DNA of 64,000 nucleotides from Bog-473 sp963809715 (lineage in GTDB: Bacteria > Actinomycetota > Acidimicrobiia > Acidimicrobiales > RAAP-2): NCBI GenBank assembly GCA_963809715.1, contig CAWEKO010000004.1, forward strand, positions 310,001-374,000, given 5' to 3'. The notes beneath the pieces are model-generated. The model made no database searches and was not told where the DNA came from. It saw only the letters and a program-made list of their open reading frames with translations. A program made the position numbers and the translations under genes. Shown piece after piece: positions 44,380-54,965 of this stretch (positions are counted from its first letter, which is position 1; each line of letters begins with the position of its first letter).

Positions 44380-45927
44380 ATGCGTGTCGCGCTGACGGTG
44401 GCGGACTTCCTCGACCGGGCCGCGCTGGTCTACGGCCACCGGGTGGCCGTCGTGGACGAGCCCGCCGTGCCCGGTTCGCTGGGCACGGCGACCTACGCCG
44501 AGCTCGAGGCGCGGGCCCGGGGCCTGGCCCTGGCCCTCGACGGCATGGGCGTGGGCCACGGCGAGCGGGTGGCCATCGTGAGCCCGAACTCGGGCCGCTT
44601 CCTCACCTCCTTCTTCGGGGTCAGTGGCTACGGCCGCGTTCTCGTGCCCATCAACTTCCGCCTCACCGCGGACGAGATCGCGTACATCGTCGAGCACTCC
44701 GGGGCGTCCGTCCTCCTGTACGACCCGGATCTGGCCGGCGAGGTGGACACCATCAAGGTGGCGCACCGCATCGCGCTCGACGGGGTCGAGGACGCCGCGC
44801 TGTTCGCGCCCGCCCCCGGCGGCGCACAACCTGAGCCGTGGGCGGCCGACGAGGACGCCACCTGCTCGGTCAACTACACGTCGGGCACCACGGCGCGTCC
44901 CAAGGGCGTGCAGCTGACCCAGCGCAACTGCTGGCTCAACGCGGCGACGTTCGGTTGGCACACCGGGGTGAGCGACCGCGACGTGCTGCTGCACACGCTG
45001 CCCATGTTCCACTGCAACGGCTGGGGAATGCCCTACGCAGTGACAGGGATGGGGGGCACCCACATCGTGCTGCGCAAGGTGGACGGCGAGGAGATCCTGC
45101 GTCGGATCGAGCGGCACGGGGTCACGCTGCTGTGCGGCGCGCCGGCGGTGGTGGCCGCCGTCCTGGCCGCCGCCGAGACCCGCCGGGAGGCCGGCCGCGA
45201 TCTGCCGGGACAGGGCACCGTGCGCATCGTCGTGGCGGGGGCGCCGCCGCCGTCGAAGACCGTCGAGCGGGTGGAGACCGAGCTGGGATGGGAGTTCATC
45301 CAGATCTACGGTCTCACCGAGACGTCGCCGCTGCTCACCATCAACCGGGCCCCGTCCGAGTGGGACGAGCTGAGCGCGGCCGAGCGCTCGGTCCTCCTCA
45401 GCCGGGCCGGCGCGCCCGCCGTGGGCGTGCGCATCGCCGTCGACGACGAGGGCGAGGTGTTGGCCCGATCCAATCACGTCTTCGCCGGCTACTGGGAGCA
45501 GCCGGTCGAAACCGAGGCCGCGCTGGAGGGTGGGTGGTTCCACACCGGCGACGGCGGGTATCTCGACGGCGCCTACGTCGTCATCTCGGACCGCAAGAAG
45601 GACGTCATCATCACCGGTGGCGAGAACGTGTCGTCCATCGAGGTCGAGGACTGCCTCTACCAGCACGCCGCCGTGGCCGAGGTGGCGGTCATCGGCGTGC
45701 CCGACGAGCGGTGGGGCGAGACGATCAAGGCCCTCGTCGTGGTGCGCCCGGGCGAGGCGGTCGACGAGGACGAGCTCATCGCGCACTGTCGCGCCCGCAT
45801 GGCGCACTTCAAGGCGCCGCGGTCCGTCGAGTTCCGCCAGGCGCTCGACCGCACGGCGACCGGAAAGCTCCAGAAGTACAAGCTGCGCCAGGCCTACTGG
45901 GCCGGGCGCGAGCGCGGGGTCAACTAG
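44380..45927 (+). CDS. Fatty-acyl-CoA synthase (AMP-dependent ligase)
   Basis: ATG 44380 follows GGGGGG; 515 residues. Adenylate-forming motifs: YTSGTTARPKGVQLTQRN (P-loop), QIYGLTETSPLLTINR, GWFHTGDGGYLDG, SDRKKDVIITGGENVSSIEV, and ATGKLQKYKLR with the catalytic Lys. Likely activates a medium- or long-chain acid to its CoA thioester. TAGGGT at 44309-44314 could start a 60-70 nt leader. Its stop TAG overlaps the stop of the convergent RNase D gene within CTAG. Confidence 0.93.
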   Translation: MRVALTVADFLDRAALVYGHRVAVVDEPAVPGSLGTATYAELEARARGLALALDGMGVGHGERVAIVSPNSGRFLTSFFGVSGYGRVLVPINFRLTADEIAYIVEHSGASVLLYDPDLAGEVDTIKVAHRIALDGVEDAALFAPAPGGAQPEPWAADEDATCSVNYTSGTTARPKGVQLTQRNCWLNAATFGWHTGVSDRDVLLHTLPMFHCNGWGMPYAVTGMGGTHIVLRKVDGEEILRRIERHGVTLLCGAPAVVAAVLAAAETRREAGRDLPGQGTVRIVVAGAPPPSKTVERVETELGWEFIQIYGLTETSPLLTINRAPSEWDELSAAERSVLLSRAGAPAVGVRIAVDDEGEVLARSNHVFAGYWEQPVETEAALEGGWFHTGDGGYLDGAYVVISDRKKDVIITGGENVSSIEVEDCLYQHAAVAEVAVIGVPDERWGETIKALVVVRPGEAVDEDELIAHCRARMAHFKAPRSVEFRQALDRTATGKLQKYKLRQAYWAGRERGVN

Positions 45928-47168
45928 CTAGAGGCCGTCGCCTCGGCGGAGGGCCTGTCATCCCCGACGTTCGGGGCCTCCGTGGCTGTGGTGGCCAGTG
46001 GCACGGGGCGTCCCGAGCGCTCCTCGAGCACCAGCCGGCCGCGCCGGCCGAAGGCGGCGGCCACCTCACCGCCGATGAGCCGGCGCAGGGGATCGCCCAC
46101 GATGGAACGGCGCCAGCCCTCATCGAGCCGGCTGTGCTCGCCACAGAGCAACTGGGCGATGTCGGCCCGGGTGGCCAGCAGCGCCTGGTCGAAGTCGAGA
46201 TCGTCGGCGATCTGACGCACCACGCCCGAACACACGGCCACGGCGGCCGCCGGAGCGGGGGCGTCGCGCCCCTCCGACGGCATGCGGATCTGCTCGGGTG
46301 CGAGCTCCTGCCCCCGGGCCACGGCCTCGAGGATCTCGCGGGCCCGCCCCTGGGCCAGGTGGCGGCTGTCGACCCCGCGCGTGCGACGCAGTTCGTCGAC
46401 GTTGTGGGGCGGCCGCTGCACGATCGCCTGGAGCGCCAGGTCGGAGAGCACCATGCGCCGAGGGCGGTTGCTGGAGGCCGCCGTGCGCTCACGCCAGGCC
46501 GCGACCTCCTGGGCCACGGCGCGCTGGCGGCGCGACATGCTGCGGATGTCACCCAACTTCCACCAGGCCTCCTCGGGGTTCCGGGCCGGCGCCCGCTGGC
46601 CCAACACCTGATCGCACTCGTCGAGGGCCCAGTCGAGGCGGCCGAGCGCGCCGAGCCGTTCGCTGAGCACGCGGCGCAACTCGAGGAGGTGGGCGACGTC
46701 GTTGATGGCATAGGAGGTCTGGCGTTCCGAGATGGGACGTACGAGCCAGTCCGACAGCCGATCGGCCTTGGGCAGGGTGACCCCGAGCAGCTGGTCCACG
46801 AGTCGGGACAGGGAGGGTGACGACATGCCGAGGAACCCGGCCACGATCTGGGTGTCGAAGACGTGGGTGGGCACGGCGCCACAGGCGGCGAGCAGGATGT
46901 CGAGATCCTGCCCGGCGGCGTGGGCGACCGCCGTGCCCGGGCCGCCCAGCACGGCGGCCAGCGGGGCCGGGTCCACGGCCAGGGGATCGACCAGGGCCAC
47001 CTGGTCGGCCCAGGCGATCTGGATGAGCGCCAGGTCGGGGACGTACGTCCGCTCGGTGTGGAACTCGGTGTCGAAGCCGTAGTACTCCTCGCCCTCGAGG
47101 GCGTCGACGAGCGCGGCCAGACCGCTCTGGTCGTCGACCATGGCCGGGACGTCGGCGGAGGTCGTCAC
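45924..47168 (-). CDS. rnd: Ribonuclease D
   Basis: A 3'-5' exonuclease for tRNA and structured-RNA maturation. DEDDy motifs: YGFDTEFHTERTYVPDL (Exo I), AHAAGQDLDILLAACG (Exo II) and RQTSYAINDVAHLLELR (Exo III Tyr). An HRDC region follows (PPHNVDELRRTRGV). GTG 47168 gives 414 residues; ATG 47141 (405) is equally possible. Farther upstream the frame stays open through a GPVPL tandem repeat, which is probably not translated. Shares the CTAG stop palindrome with the acyl-CoA synthase. Confidence 0.92.
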   Translation of the reverse strand: MTTSADVPAMVDDQSGLAALVDALEGEEYYGFDTEFHTERTYVPDLALIQIAWADQVALVDPLAVDPAPLAAVLGGPGTAVAHAAGQDLDILLAACGAVPTHVFDTQIVAGFLGMSSPSLSRLVDQLLGVTLPKADRLSDWLVRPISERQTSYAINDVAHLLELRRVLSERLGALGRLDWALDECDQVLGQRAPARNPEEAWWKLGDIRSMSRRQRAVAQEVAAWRERTAASSNRPRRMVLSDLALQAIVQRPPHNVDELRRTRGVDSRHLAQGRAREILEAVARGQELAPEQIRMPSEGRDAPAPAAAVAVCSGVVRQIADDLDFDQALLATRADIAQLLCGEHSRLDEGWRRSIVGDPLRRLIGGEVAAAFGRRGRLVLEERSGRPVPLATTATEAPNVGDDRPSAEATASS

Positions 47169-47671
47169 CGGGGGTACGGCCGGCCCGGGGGCGGTGCCGC
47201 AGCGGTCAGCGCGGGCGACGATGCCATGCGGGACAGGGCCAAGCGGGACAGGGCCAAGCGGGACAGGGCCAAGCGGGACAGGGCCAAGAGAGACAACGAG
47301 GGAAATCGACAAGAACGTGATGAGAGGACCCCGCCTTCACTTGCGTCCCGCTCCTGGCGAGCCTGCGCCGCTCCGCCGTAGGGGGGCGCCTGAGGGATCC
47401 GGGACCGTGACAAGACTTTCGGCGAGGTTATCGCGGCCCGGTTCTCGCGGCCCGGCGGAAGAGGGCCTTGACCTGGGGCCCAGGGTTCCGAGACCCGCAC
47501 GATCACCGGCACGGCGACGGAAGCCCCTCTTTCCCGGCTTACCCGGTCGAGGGTGCGGTCTCGCCGGCCCGACCACCCTGCGGCCCCTGGGTAGAGGGCG
47601 TCGCGGATACGGCGAAGACAGGAAGATCGGCCCTACTGCGCCCATCCTGCGGCCGACAAACTTGATGGGCC
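47169..47671. other. 503-bp intergenic region with a tandem repeat
   Basis: It contains the 15-bp tandem repeat (47228-47287) upstream of rnd, and about 340 bp of GC-rich sequence before the hypothetical gene at 47672. Open frames exist on both strands but none shows a credible start or family motif. No RNA gene recognised. Confidence 0.5.
47228..47287. repeat. Four exact copies of a 15-bp tandem repeat
   Basis: GCGGGACAGGGCCAA is repeated four times without a mismatch. Read on the minus strand it would code for (LGPVP)n ahead of RNase D; on the plus strand for (AKRDR)n. A likely variable-number repeat. Confidence 0.9.
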
Positions 47672-48010
47672 ATGTCGATGTACAGCGAACTCCTCTGCGA
47701 CCTCTGCGCCGACATGGACCCCCTCGAACTACCCGTCTCGAAGGACGAGCTGGTCGTCGTGCTGCTCCAGTGCCGGCGCCGGCTGCTCGGCCGCCACCCG
47801 GAAGAGGGCCACCTCATGGCCGAGGACCTGGCGCTCGAGCTCGACCACGACCACATGCTGCTGCGGCTCTGCCTGGCCTTGGGGATCGAGAGCGATCCCT
47901 CGCGCTTCGTCAACCCCTTGGCCGAGCGCGACCGCCTCGAGGAGCAGCTGCGTCTGGCCGGCGTCGACTTCCGCACACTCGACGACCACCGGCGCGTTCC
48001 CGTCGGCTGA
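47672..48010 (+). CDS. Hypothetical small helical protein
   Basis: A 112-residue protein, MSMYSELLCDLCADMDPLE at the start. Predicted mostly helical and acidic (ELPVSKDELVVVLLQCRRRL, LMAEDLALELDHDHMLLRL, NPLAERDRLEEQLRLAGVDF). No signal or membrane segment. The CDLC pair near residues 9-12 has no second pair, so a zinc site is unlikely. High third-base GC supports coding. I do not recognise the family. Confidence 0.65.
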   Translation: MSMYSELLCDLCADMDPLELPVSKDELVVVLLQCRRRLLGRHPEEGHLMAEDLALELDHDHMLLRLCLALGIESDPSRFVNPLAERDRLEEQLRLAGVDFRTLDDHRRVPVG

Positions 48011-48049
48011 ACCCGCCCGCGCCGGCCGGCCTCGTCGGGCCGGCTCAGC

Positions 48050-48718
48050 TCACCACTGCTGCCGAGGACCCGAGCCGCCCGCCTTGCGTTCCGCCAGCAC
48101 TGCCGCGTAGACAGCGGCCTCGGTCCGCCGCCGCATGCCGAGCTTGGAGAGCAAGCTCGACACGTAGTTCTTGACGGTGGCCTCGGCCAGGAAGAGCTGC
48201 TCGGCGATCTGACGATTCGACTGCCCGAGCGCGATGAGCTCGAGCACCCGGCGTTCTTGGGGCGTGAGCACGGTGAGACGGGACTCGGCCTCCTGGTCCT
48301 TGCGGAGCCGGTCCATGAGTCCGTGGGTCAGGGCCGGGTCGAGCAATGACATGCCCTGGCTCACCCGGCGAATGTCGCCCAGGAGGTCGCCGCTGCCCAC
48401 TTCCTTGAGGACGTAGCCCGAGGCGCCCGCCATGATGGAGGAGAACAGGGCGTCGTCATCGGAGTACGACGTCAACATGAGGCAGCGGATCGAGGGCAGG
48501 GTGGATTGGATCTCCCGGCAGACCTCGATGCCGTTGCCGTCGGGCAGCCGCACGTCGAGGATGGCCACGTCGGGCTCGAGCTCCCGGATGAGCTGCAGGC
48601 CCTGTTCTGCAGTGCCCGCCTCGCCGATGACCTCCATGTCGCTCTCGCCGTCGAGCAACGTCCGCAATCCGGTCCGGACGAGCTCGTGATCGTCGAGCAG
48701 GAAGACGCCGATCGCCAT
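48050..48718 (-). CDS. NarL/DevR-type response regulator
   Basis: ATG 48718 (TTG 48724 is the upstream alternative); 222 residues. Receiver domain: FLLDDHELVRTGLRTLLDG, phospho-acceptor in DVAILDVRLPDGNGIEV, Thr/Lys at MLTSYSDDD and GYVLKEVGSGDLL. LuxR-type helix-turn-helix: LTPQERRVLELIALGQSNRQ and AEATVKNYVSSLLSKLGM. It resembles DevR/DosR of mycobacteria in order and length. Divergent from the sensor kinase gene, with 117 bp between starts, so the two are presumably a pair. Confidence 0.93.
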   Translation of the reverse strand: MAIGVFLLDDHELVRTGLRTLLDGESDMEVIGEAGTAEQGLQLIRELEPDVAILDVRLPDGNGIEVCREIQSTLPSIRCLMLTSYSDDDALFSSIMAGASGYVLKEVGSGDLLGDIRRVSQGMSLLDPALTHGLMDRLRKDQEAESRLTVLTPQERRVLELIALGQSNRQIAEQLFLAEATVKNYVSSLLSKLGMRRRTEAAVYAAVLAERKAGGSGPRQQW

Positions 48719-48821
48719 CGGCAAATCATGGCACGCGCCCCCGTGCCCGGGCCGGGCCCGGGCCGTGACGGGATGTCACGGGTGTGGCGGCACGCTCCAG
48801 TGCAGAGGCGGTCGCCACCGA

Positions 48822-48827
48822 TAGCCT
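48822..48827 (+). promoter_or_regulatory. Leaderless-type -10 box (TAGCCT) of the sensor kinase
   Basis: TAGCCT followed by GCAACACC (8 nt) and GTG 48836; no Shine-Dalgarno site is present. Confidence 0.45.
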
Positions 48828-48835
48828 GCAACACC

Positions 48836-50002
48836 GTGCAGCCCTTCGACCGGATCGAGGATCCCGCCAAGCTGCGCCGACTGCTGCAGGCCGTCGTGAT
48901 CCTCGACCGCGAGCTGAACCTGCCCGTGGTCCTGCGGCGGATCACCGAGGAGGCCTGCCACCTCGTCGACGCAGAATACGGGGCGCTGGGCGTGCTGAGC
49001 GAGGACGGAGGTGCGCTCGACCAGTTCATCACCGTGGGGCTGACCAACGACGAGGAGCACGCCATCGGGCCGCGCCCGACGGGCCGAGGCGTCCTGGGCA
49101 CCCTCATTGCCGACGGCCAGCCCCTCCGCCTGGCCAATATCGCGGACAGCCCCGACAGCTTCGGCACGCCGGACCGGCATCCCGCGATGACGTCCTTCCT
49201 CGGGGTCCCGGTCCTGATCCACGGGGAGGTGTACGGGAACCTCTACCTGACCAACAAACGGAGCACGCCGGAGTTCTCAGAGGACGACGAGGAGTTGGTC
49301 ACCGCACTGGCCGTCTCGGCCGGCATCGCCATCGAGAACGCACGGTTGCACTCGCTGGTGCGGGACCGGGCGCTGACCGAGGACCGCGACCGGATCGCCC
49401 GCGACCTGCACGACTCGGTGATCCAGCGCCTCTTCGCCATCGGTCTGTCGCTGCAGGGGACCGCCCGCCTGGTCGAGCGACCCGAGGCGGTCATGCGCAT
49501 CGGCGAGGCCATCGAGAAGCTCGACGAGACCATCCGCCAGTTGCGGAAAGCCATCTTCGACATCGAGCTCACCATCAACAAGGAAGGGCTGCATCCCAAA
49601 GTGCTGGACCTGGTGCACGAGCTGCGACCGGTCCTGGGGATCCATCCCCACGTTTCCTTCAGCGGGCCGGTCGACAAGGTGGTCTCGGGAGCGCTGGCCG
49701 AGGAGGTGCTGGCCGTGCTGCGCGAAACACTCACCAATGTGGGCAAGCACGCCAACGCCAGCCAGGTCGTCGTCACCGTCACGGCAGGCGACCAGCTGCG
49801 CCTCGTGGTGGCCGACGACGGGACCGGCATCGGCGACGTCTCCTCGGGGGGCGGCCTCGGCCTCAGGAACCTGCGCCAGCGGGCGGAGCGCCGCGGGGGC
49901 GGCATGGACATCGGCACCTCACGAGAAGGCGGGACCCGGCTGTCGTGGTACGTGCCGCTCGACGAGGTCGAGGAGGCCTTCGGCGCGGCCGCACCGACCT
50001 GA
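48836..50002 (+). CDS. GAF-domain sensor histidine kinase, DevS/DosT-like
   Basis: GTG 48836, 388 residues. One GAF domain (about residues 15-170: LDRELNLPVVLRRITEEACH, GRGVLGTLIADGQPLRL, FLGVPVLIHGEVYGNLYLT). Then HisKA_3 with the phospho-His in DRDRIARDLHDSVIQRLFAI, and an HATPase domain with LRETLTNVGKHANAS, VADDGTGIGD and GLGLRNLRQRAERRGG. DevS has two GAF domains; this protein has only one clear GAF, so heme or flavin sensing is uncertain. It should phosphorylate the divergent response regulator. Confidence 0.92.
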   Translation: MQPFDRIEDPAKLRRLLQAVVILDRELNLPVVLRRITEEACHLVDAEYGALGVLSEDGGALDQFITVGLTNDEEHAIGPRPTGRGVLGTLIADGQPLRLANIADSPDSFGTPDRHPAMTSFLGVPVLIHGEVYGNLYLTNKRSTPEFSEDDEELVTALAVSAGIAIENARLHSLVRDRALTEDRDRIARDLHDSVIQRLFAIGLSLQGTARLVERPEAVMRIGEAIEKLDETIRQLRKAIFDIELTINKEGLHPKVLDLVHELRPVLGIHPHVSFSGPVDKVVSGALAEEVLAVLRETLTNVGKHANASQVVVTVTAGDQLRLVVADDGTGIGDVSSGGGLGLRNLRQRAERRGGGMDIGTSREGGTRLSWYVPLDEVEEAFGAAAPT

Positions 50003-50091
50003 GCCGCGGCGGCGCGCCCGCCACGCTGCGGTCGTAGCATCGGAAAGGGGCCCGACATCGTGGGGGTACGGGTCGGAAAAGAGGTTCGAGC

Positions 50092-51960
50092 ATGACGATG
50101 ACGGCGAAGGGTGCGGCCGGCCCGACCGGCCCGACCGGCAGCAGAATGTCCAACGCTCTCTGGAGGCGGCAGCTCTACACGTACCCGGACACGCTGCCCC
50201 GCCTGGGTTATCTGGCCATCGTCGTCCTGACGACGATCATGCTCTACTACCTGTACTACGTGGAGGGCGCGGTCACGCCGCTGCTGCTGCCCTACTACCA
50301 CATGTCCTTCCAGTACTTCCTGTACCTGCTGGTCGTCTCGAACGCCATCGGTGCGTTCAGCGCGTTCATCGGCGGCCTCTCCGACAAAATCGGCCGGGCC
50401 AACCTCACCATCTACGGCACCCTGCTGGTGGCGCTCATTCAGCTCTTCGCCATCCCGCACATCAGCGAGAAGTTCTGGTTCTCCGCGTCCTATTGCGTGA
50501 TCGGCTTCGTCGAGGGCGTGATCCTGGTCTCCACCCCGGCGCTGATGCGCGACTTCTCGCCGCAGATGGGACGGGGTGTGGCCATGGGGTTCTGGGCCCT
50601 CGGCCCGACCATGGGCGCTCTGGCCGCCAGTCTGGTGGCCACGCACACGCTCGACCACCTCGCACCGTGGCAGGACCAGTTCATCATCTCGGGTCTGGTC
50701 TGCCTGGGCGTGGTCGTGATCGCGTTCTTCTTCCTGCGCGAGCTCTCGCCGGGGCTGCGCGACCAGCTGATGGTGACCGAGCGCGAGCGCGCGCTGATCG
50801 AGGCCCGGGCCCGGGGCATCGAGATGGAGCATGGCGACGGCGCATCCGCTCCGGTCCATGCTGAAGTTGGACCTGATCGCCTCGTCGGTGGCCATCTCGC
50901 TCTTCCTTCTCTTCTATTACGCCTCGGTCAGCGTCCTCACCATCTACTGGGTGGTCACGTTCAACCGGACCACGCCGCAAGCCAACGGCATCAACGTCTG
51001 GTACGCCGGGTTTCTCTCGATCGGGCTGGTGCTGGCCGGCGTGCTCTCGGACTGGGCCCGGGTGCGCAAGCCGTTCATGCTCGCCGGTTCCGTCGCCGCC
51101 ATGGTGATGCTCGGGCTCCTCATCGTCCAGACCGGTCATCCCCATACCGGCTACTACACCAACGTTCTCGTCGTCGTCCTGCTGGCCGTCTCCATCTCGT
51201 TGGCGTACGCGCCCGTGGATGGCCAACTACACGGAGCAGGTCGAGTCGCACAACCCGGCACTCACGGCAACCGGCTTGGCCATCTGGGGCTGGATCCTGC
51301 GCATCACCGTCGCGCTCTCGTTCCTGATTCTGCCCTACGTGATCACGACGTCGACCGTGCTGGTCGACAACCAGACGGCGGGTGCCACGCTCCAGACGAT
51401 CCAGGCGGCGCAGCCCTACGCACCGAATACGTCCACCTTGAAGTGCAGTGCGACACCGGCGCCGGCGGTCGTCATCGCCGATTTGAAGACGACGGCCGAG
51501 GCCCGACCCGAGCTCAACGCCCTCGCCACCATCCTCCAGGCGTGCAACAACACCCACGACCTGGTCAAAGCTCTTACGGCCGCCGGTGGCCTCACCAACC
51601 CCCACGTCCTGGGCCTGAACGCCTACAACCCGCTCGCCCTGGCCATTCAGAACGGCAAGCCGGTGACCCAGGCCCAGATCGCCGGGGTGGCCAAGTATTC
51701 GCAAAACCTGGCCGGCCTCTTGGTGGCCGAGCAGAAGTTGGTGCCGGCCCAGAAGGCTTCGCCGGGGGAGTGGAAGCGCTGGTGGGGCGTGTGCCTGGTC
51801 GGCATGTTCATCTTCTTCCTCCTGGTCTTCACCATGCGCGGCCGCTGGAGCCCGCGGGCGGCCAAGCGCGACCTCGATGAGCACGAGCGCATGGTCACCG
51901 AGGAGCTGTCCAAGCTGGTCCGCGAACCGGCACCGACCGCGTCAGCGCGAGGATCGGGGG
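50092..51960 (+). pseudogene. MFS transporter, two +1 frameshifts
   Basis: ATG 50092 after AAAAGAGG. The first frame encodes helices 1-6 (LPRLGYLAIVVLTTIMLYYL, GGLSDKIGRANLTIYG) and stays right to GIEMEHGDGA near 50840. The second frame continues HPLRSMLKLDLIASSVAIS to SISLAYAP near 51215. The third resumes WMANYTEQVESHNPALTATG, an extracytoplasmic loop and a final helix (GVCLVGMFIFFLLVF). The second join is explained by one extra G in CGCCCGTGGATGG. The last frame has no stop before it enters the next gene, so the end is uncertain. Full length would be about 620 residues. Co-located with an MmsA-type gene, it may import an organic acid. Confidence 0.75.
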
Positions 51961-53444
<1,484 letters not shown>

Positions 53445-53558
53445 GGCCCGGGAACCCGGCGGCCATCCCTGGCCGGCCCTGGGCGTCGAACCTCGGCATC
53501 GACTAACTTCGACGTCGACGTCGAGAATAAAATCGAAATCGAGCCCTGGGGAGGGACA

Positions 53559-54725
53559 ATGGCGCTGGCACTTGACGGTCTGCGGGTGATCGATGCCGAC
53601 ACGCATCTGACCGAGGCCCACGACCTGTGGACGAAGCGGGCCCCGGCCAAGTACGCCGACCGCGTCCCTCACGTGGTCGAGGTCGACGGAAAGCCCATGT
53701 GGTACGTCGACGGCGCCGAGCTCGGCTTCGCCGGCGGGGGCGGGGTCATCGACCGCGACGGCGGCAAGGGCCGCGCCGCCGAAGCGCTCTTCGAGTGGAC
53801 CCAGGACGAGATCCACCTCGGTGCCTTTGACATTCCCGCCCGCATCGAGGTGATGAACGACTCGGGCATCCACGCGCAGGTCTGCTTCCCCAACTCCATC
53901 GGTCTCGGCGGGCAGGGGATCTCCGACATCGTGAAGGACCCCGTGCTCCGCCTGCTGTGCGTGCAGATCTACAACGACGCCATGGCCGAGGTGCAGTCCG
54001 ACTCCGGCCGCCGACTGCTGCCGATGCCGGTGCTGCCGGCGTGGGACGTCGACGAGGCGGTGGCCGAGGCCAAGCGGGTGGCCTCGCTCGACCTGCGCGG
54101 CGTCAACATCACGTCGGACCCCAACGACGTCGGTGGGCCGGACCTGGCCAGCCGGGCCTGGGACCCGCTCTGGGAGGTCTGCTCCGACCTGAAGCTGCCC
54201 GTGCACTTCCACATCGGGGCCAGCCTCACCACCATGACCTACTTCGGGACCTACCCCTGGGAGTCCCAGGACGAGGACACCAAGCTGGCCATCGGCGGGA
54301 CGCTCCTCTTCATCGGGAACGCGCGGGTCGTGACGAACATCATTCTGAGCGGCATGCTCGACCGGCACCCCGAACTCAAGATGGTCTCGGTCGAGAGCGG
54401 CGTCGGTTGGATCCCCTTCATCCTCGAGGCGCTCGACTACGAAATGTCCGAGAACGCTCCCAAGCAGCTCGAGGGCATGCAGATGCTTCCGTCGGAGTAC
54501 TTCAAGCGGAACCTCTACGCGACGTTCTGGTTCGAGAAGAACAATCTGCCCAACCTGATCAACTCGGTCGGGGCGGACAACATCCTCTTCGAGACGGACT
54601 TCCCGCACCCCACCTGCCTGTACCCCAAGCCCCTGGACACGGTGGCCGAGAAGATGTCGACCCTGGAACCCGCGGTGCAGCGCAAGATTCTGGGTGAGAA
54701 CGCAACCAAGCTCTACCGCCTCTGA
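53559..54725 (+). CDS. Amidohydrolase family protein (amidohydrolase_2 type)
   Basis: ATG 53559 with GGGGAGGG 6 nt upstream; 388 residues. N-terminal VIDADTHLTEAHDLW, central PVHFHIGASLTTM, GMLDRHPELKMVSVESGVGW and C-terminal LFETDFPHPTCLYP carry the likely metal ligands and catalytic Asp. Related to, but clearly diverged from, the gene at 195-1391. The upstream 50 bp has an unusual AT-rich patch (GAGAATAAAATCGAAATCGA) after a CGACGT triple repeat, probably the promoter. Stands downstream of MmsA; substrate unknown. Confidence 0.85.
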   Translation: MALALDGLRVIDADTHLTEAHDLWTKRAPAKYADRVPHVVEVDGKPMWYVDGAELGFAGGGGVIDRDGGKGRAAEALFEWTQDEIHLGAFDIPARIEVMNDSGIHAQVCFPNSIGLGGQGISDIVKDPVLRLLCVQIYNDAMAEVQSDSGRRLLPMPVLPAWDVDEAVAEAKRVASLDLRGVNITSDPNDVGGPDLASRAWDPLWEVCSDLKLPVHFHIGASLTTMTYFGTYPWESQDEDTKLAIGGTLLFIGNARVVTNIILSGMLDRHPELKMVSVESGVGWIPFILEALDYEMSENAPKQLEGMQMLPSEYFKRNLYATFWFEKNNLPNLINSVGADNILFETDFPHPTCLYPKPLDTVAEKMSTLEPAVQRKILGENATKLYRL

Positions 54726-54906
54726 GTCTCCGTGAGTCCGAACGGCGGGTCACCGCCGGTCGGTCGACCTTGCCCGATCCGCCCTGCGGATACGGCCGGC
54801 TTCGTGCTCGACGGCACGAGGCGGTCGGGACCGGGCCGGCCGGAGCCCTGCCAGCGCACACCTCCTGTCCTCGGGACTCGATGGGCACGACAGGTCGTGC
54901 GTGGCA

Positions 54907-54912
54907 TATCTT
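54907..54912 (+). promoter_or_regulatory. Leaderless-type -10 box (TATCTT) of the GGDEF-like operon
   Basis: TATCTT, then TGGATGGC (8 nt), then ATG 54921 of the 14-codon leader peptide. Confidence 0.4.
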
Positions 54913-54920
54913 TGGATGGC

Positions 54921-54965
54921 ATGAAGCCCGCAGCGACAGCACGGCGCGTCACGACGACCCGGTGA
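54921..54965 (+). CDS. Possible 14-residue leader peptide coupled to the GGDEF-like gene
   Basis: ATG 54921 begins MKPAATARRVTTTR and stops at TGA 54963-54965, which overlaps the GTG start (54962-54964) of the next gene as GTGA. A TAnnnT box lies 8 nt upstream, so ribosomes would start at the very 5' end of a leaderless mRNA and reach the next start by coupling. The downstream gene has no Shine-Dalgarno site of its own. Entirely inferential. Confidence 0.35.
   Translation: MKPAATARRVTTTR

Noticed and set aside
44322..44834. Plus-strand frame starting at GTG 44322, 7 nt after TAGGGT
   Set aside because: It runs out of frame across the acyl-CoA synthase, whose own frame has all motifs; Arg/Gly/Pro composition marks it as a shadow. 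The TAGGGT may still be that gene's promoter.
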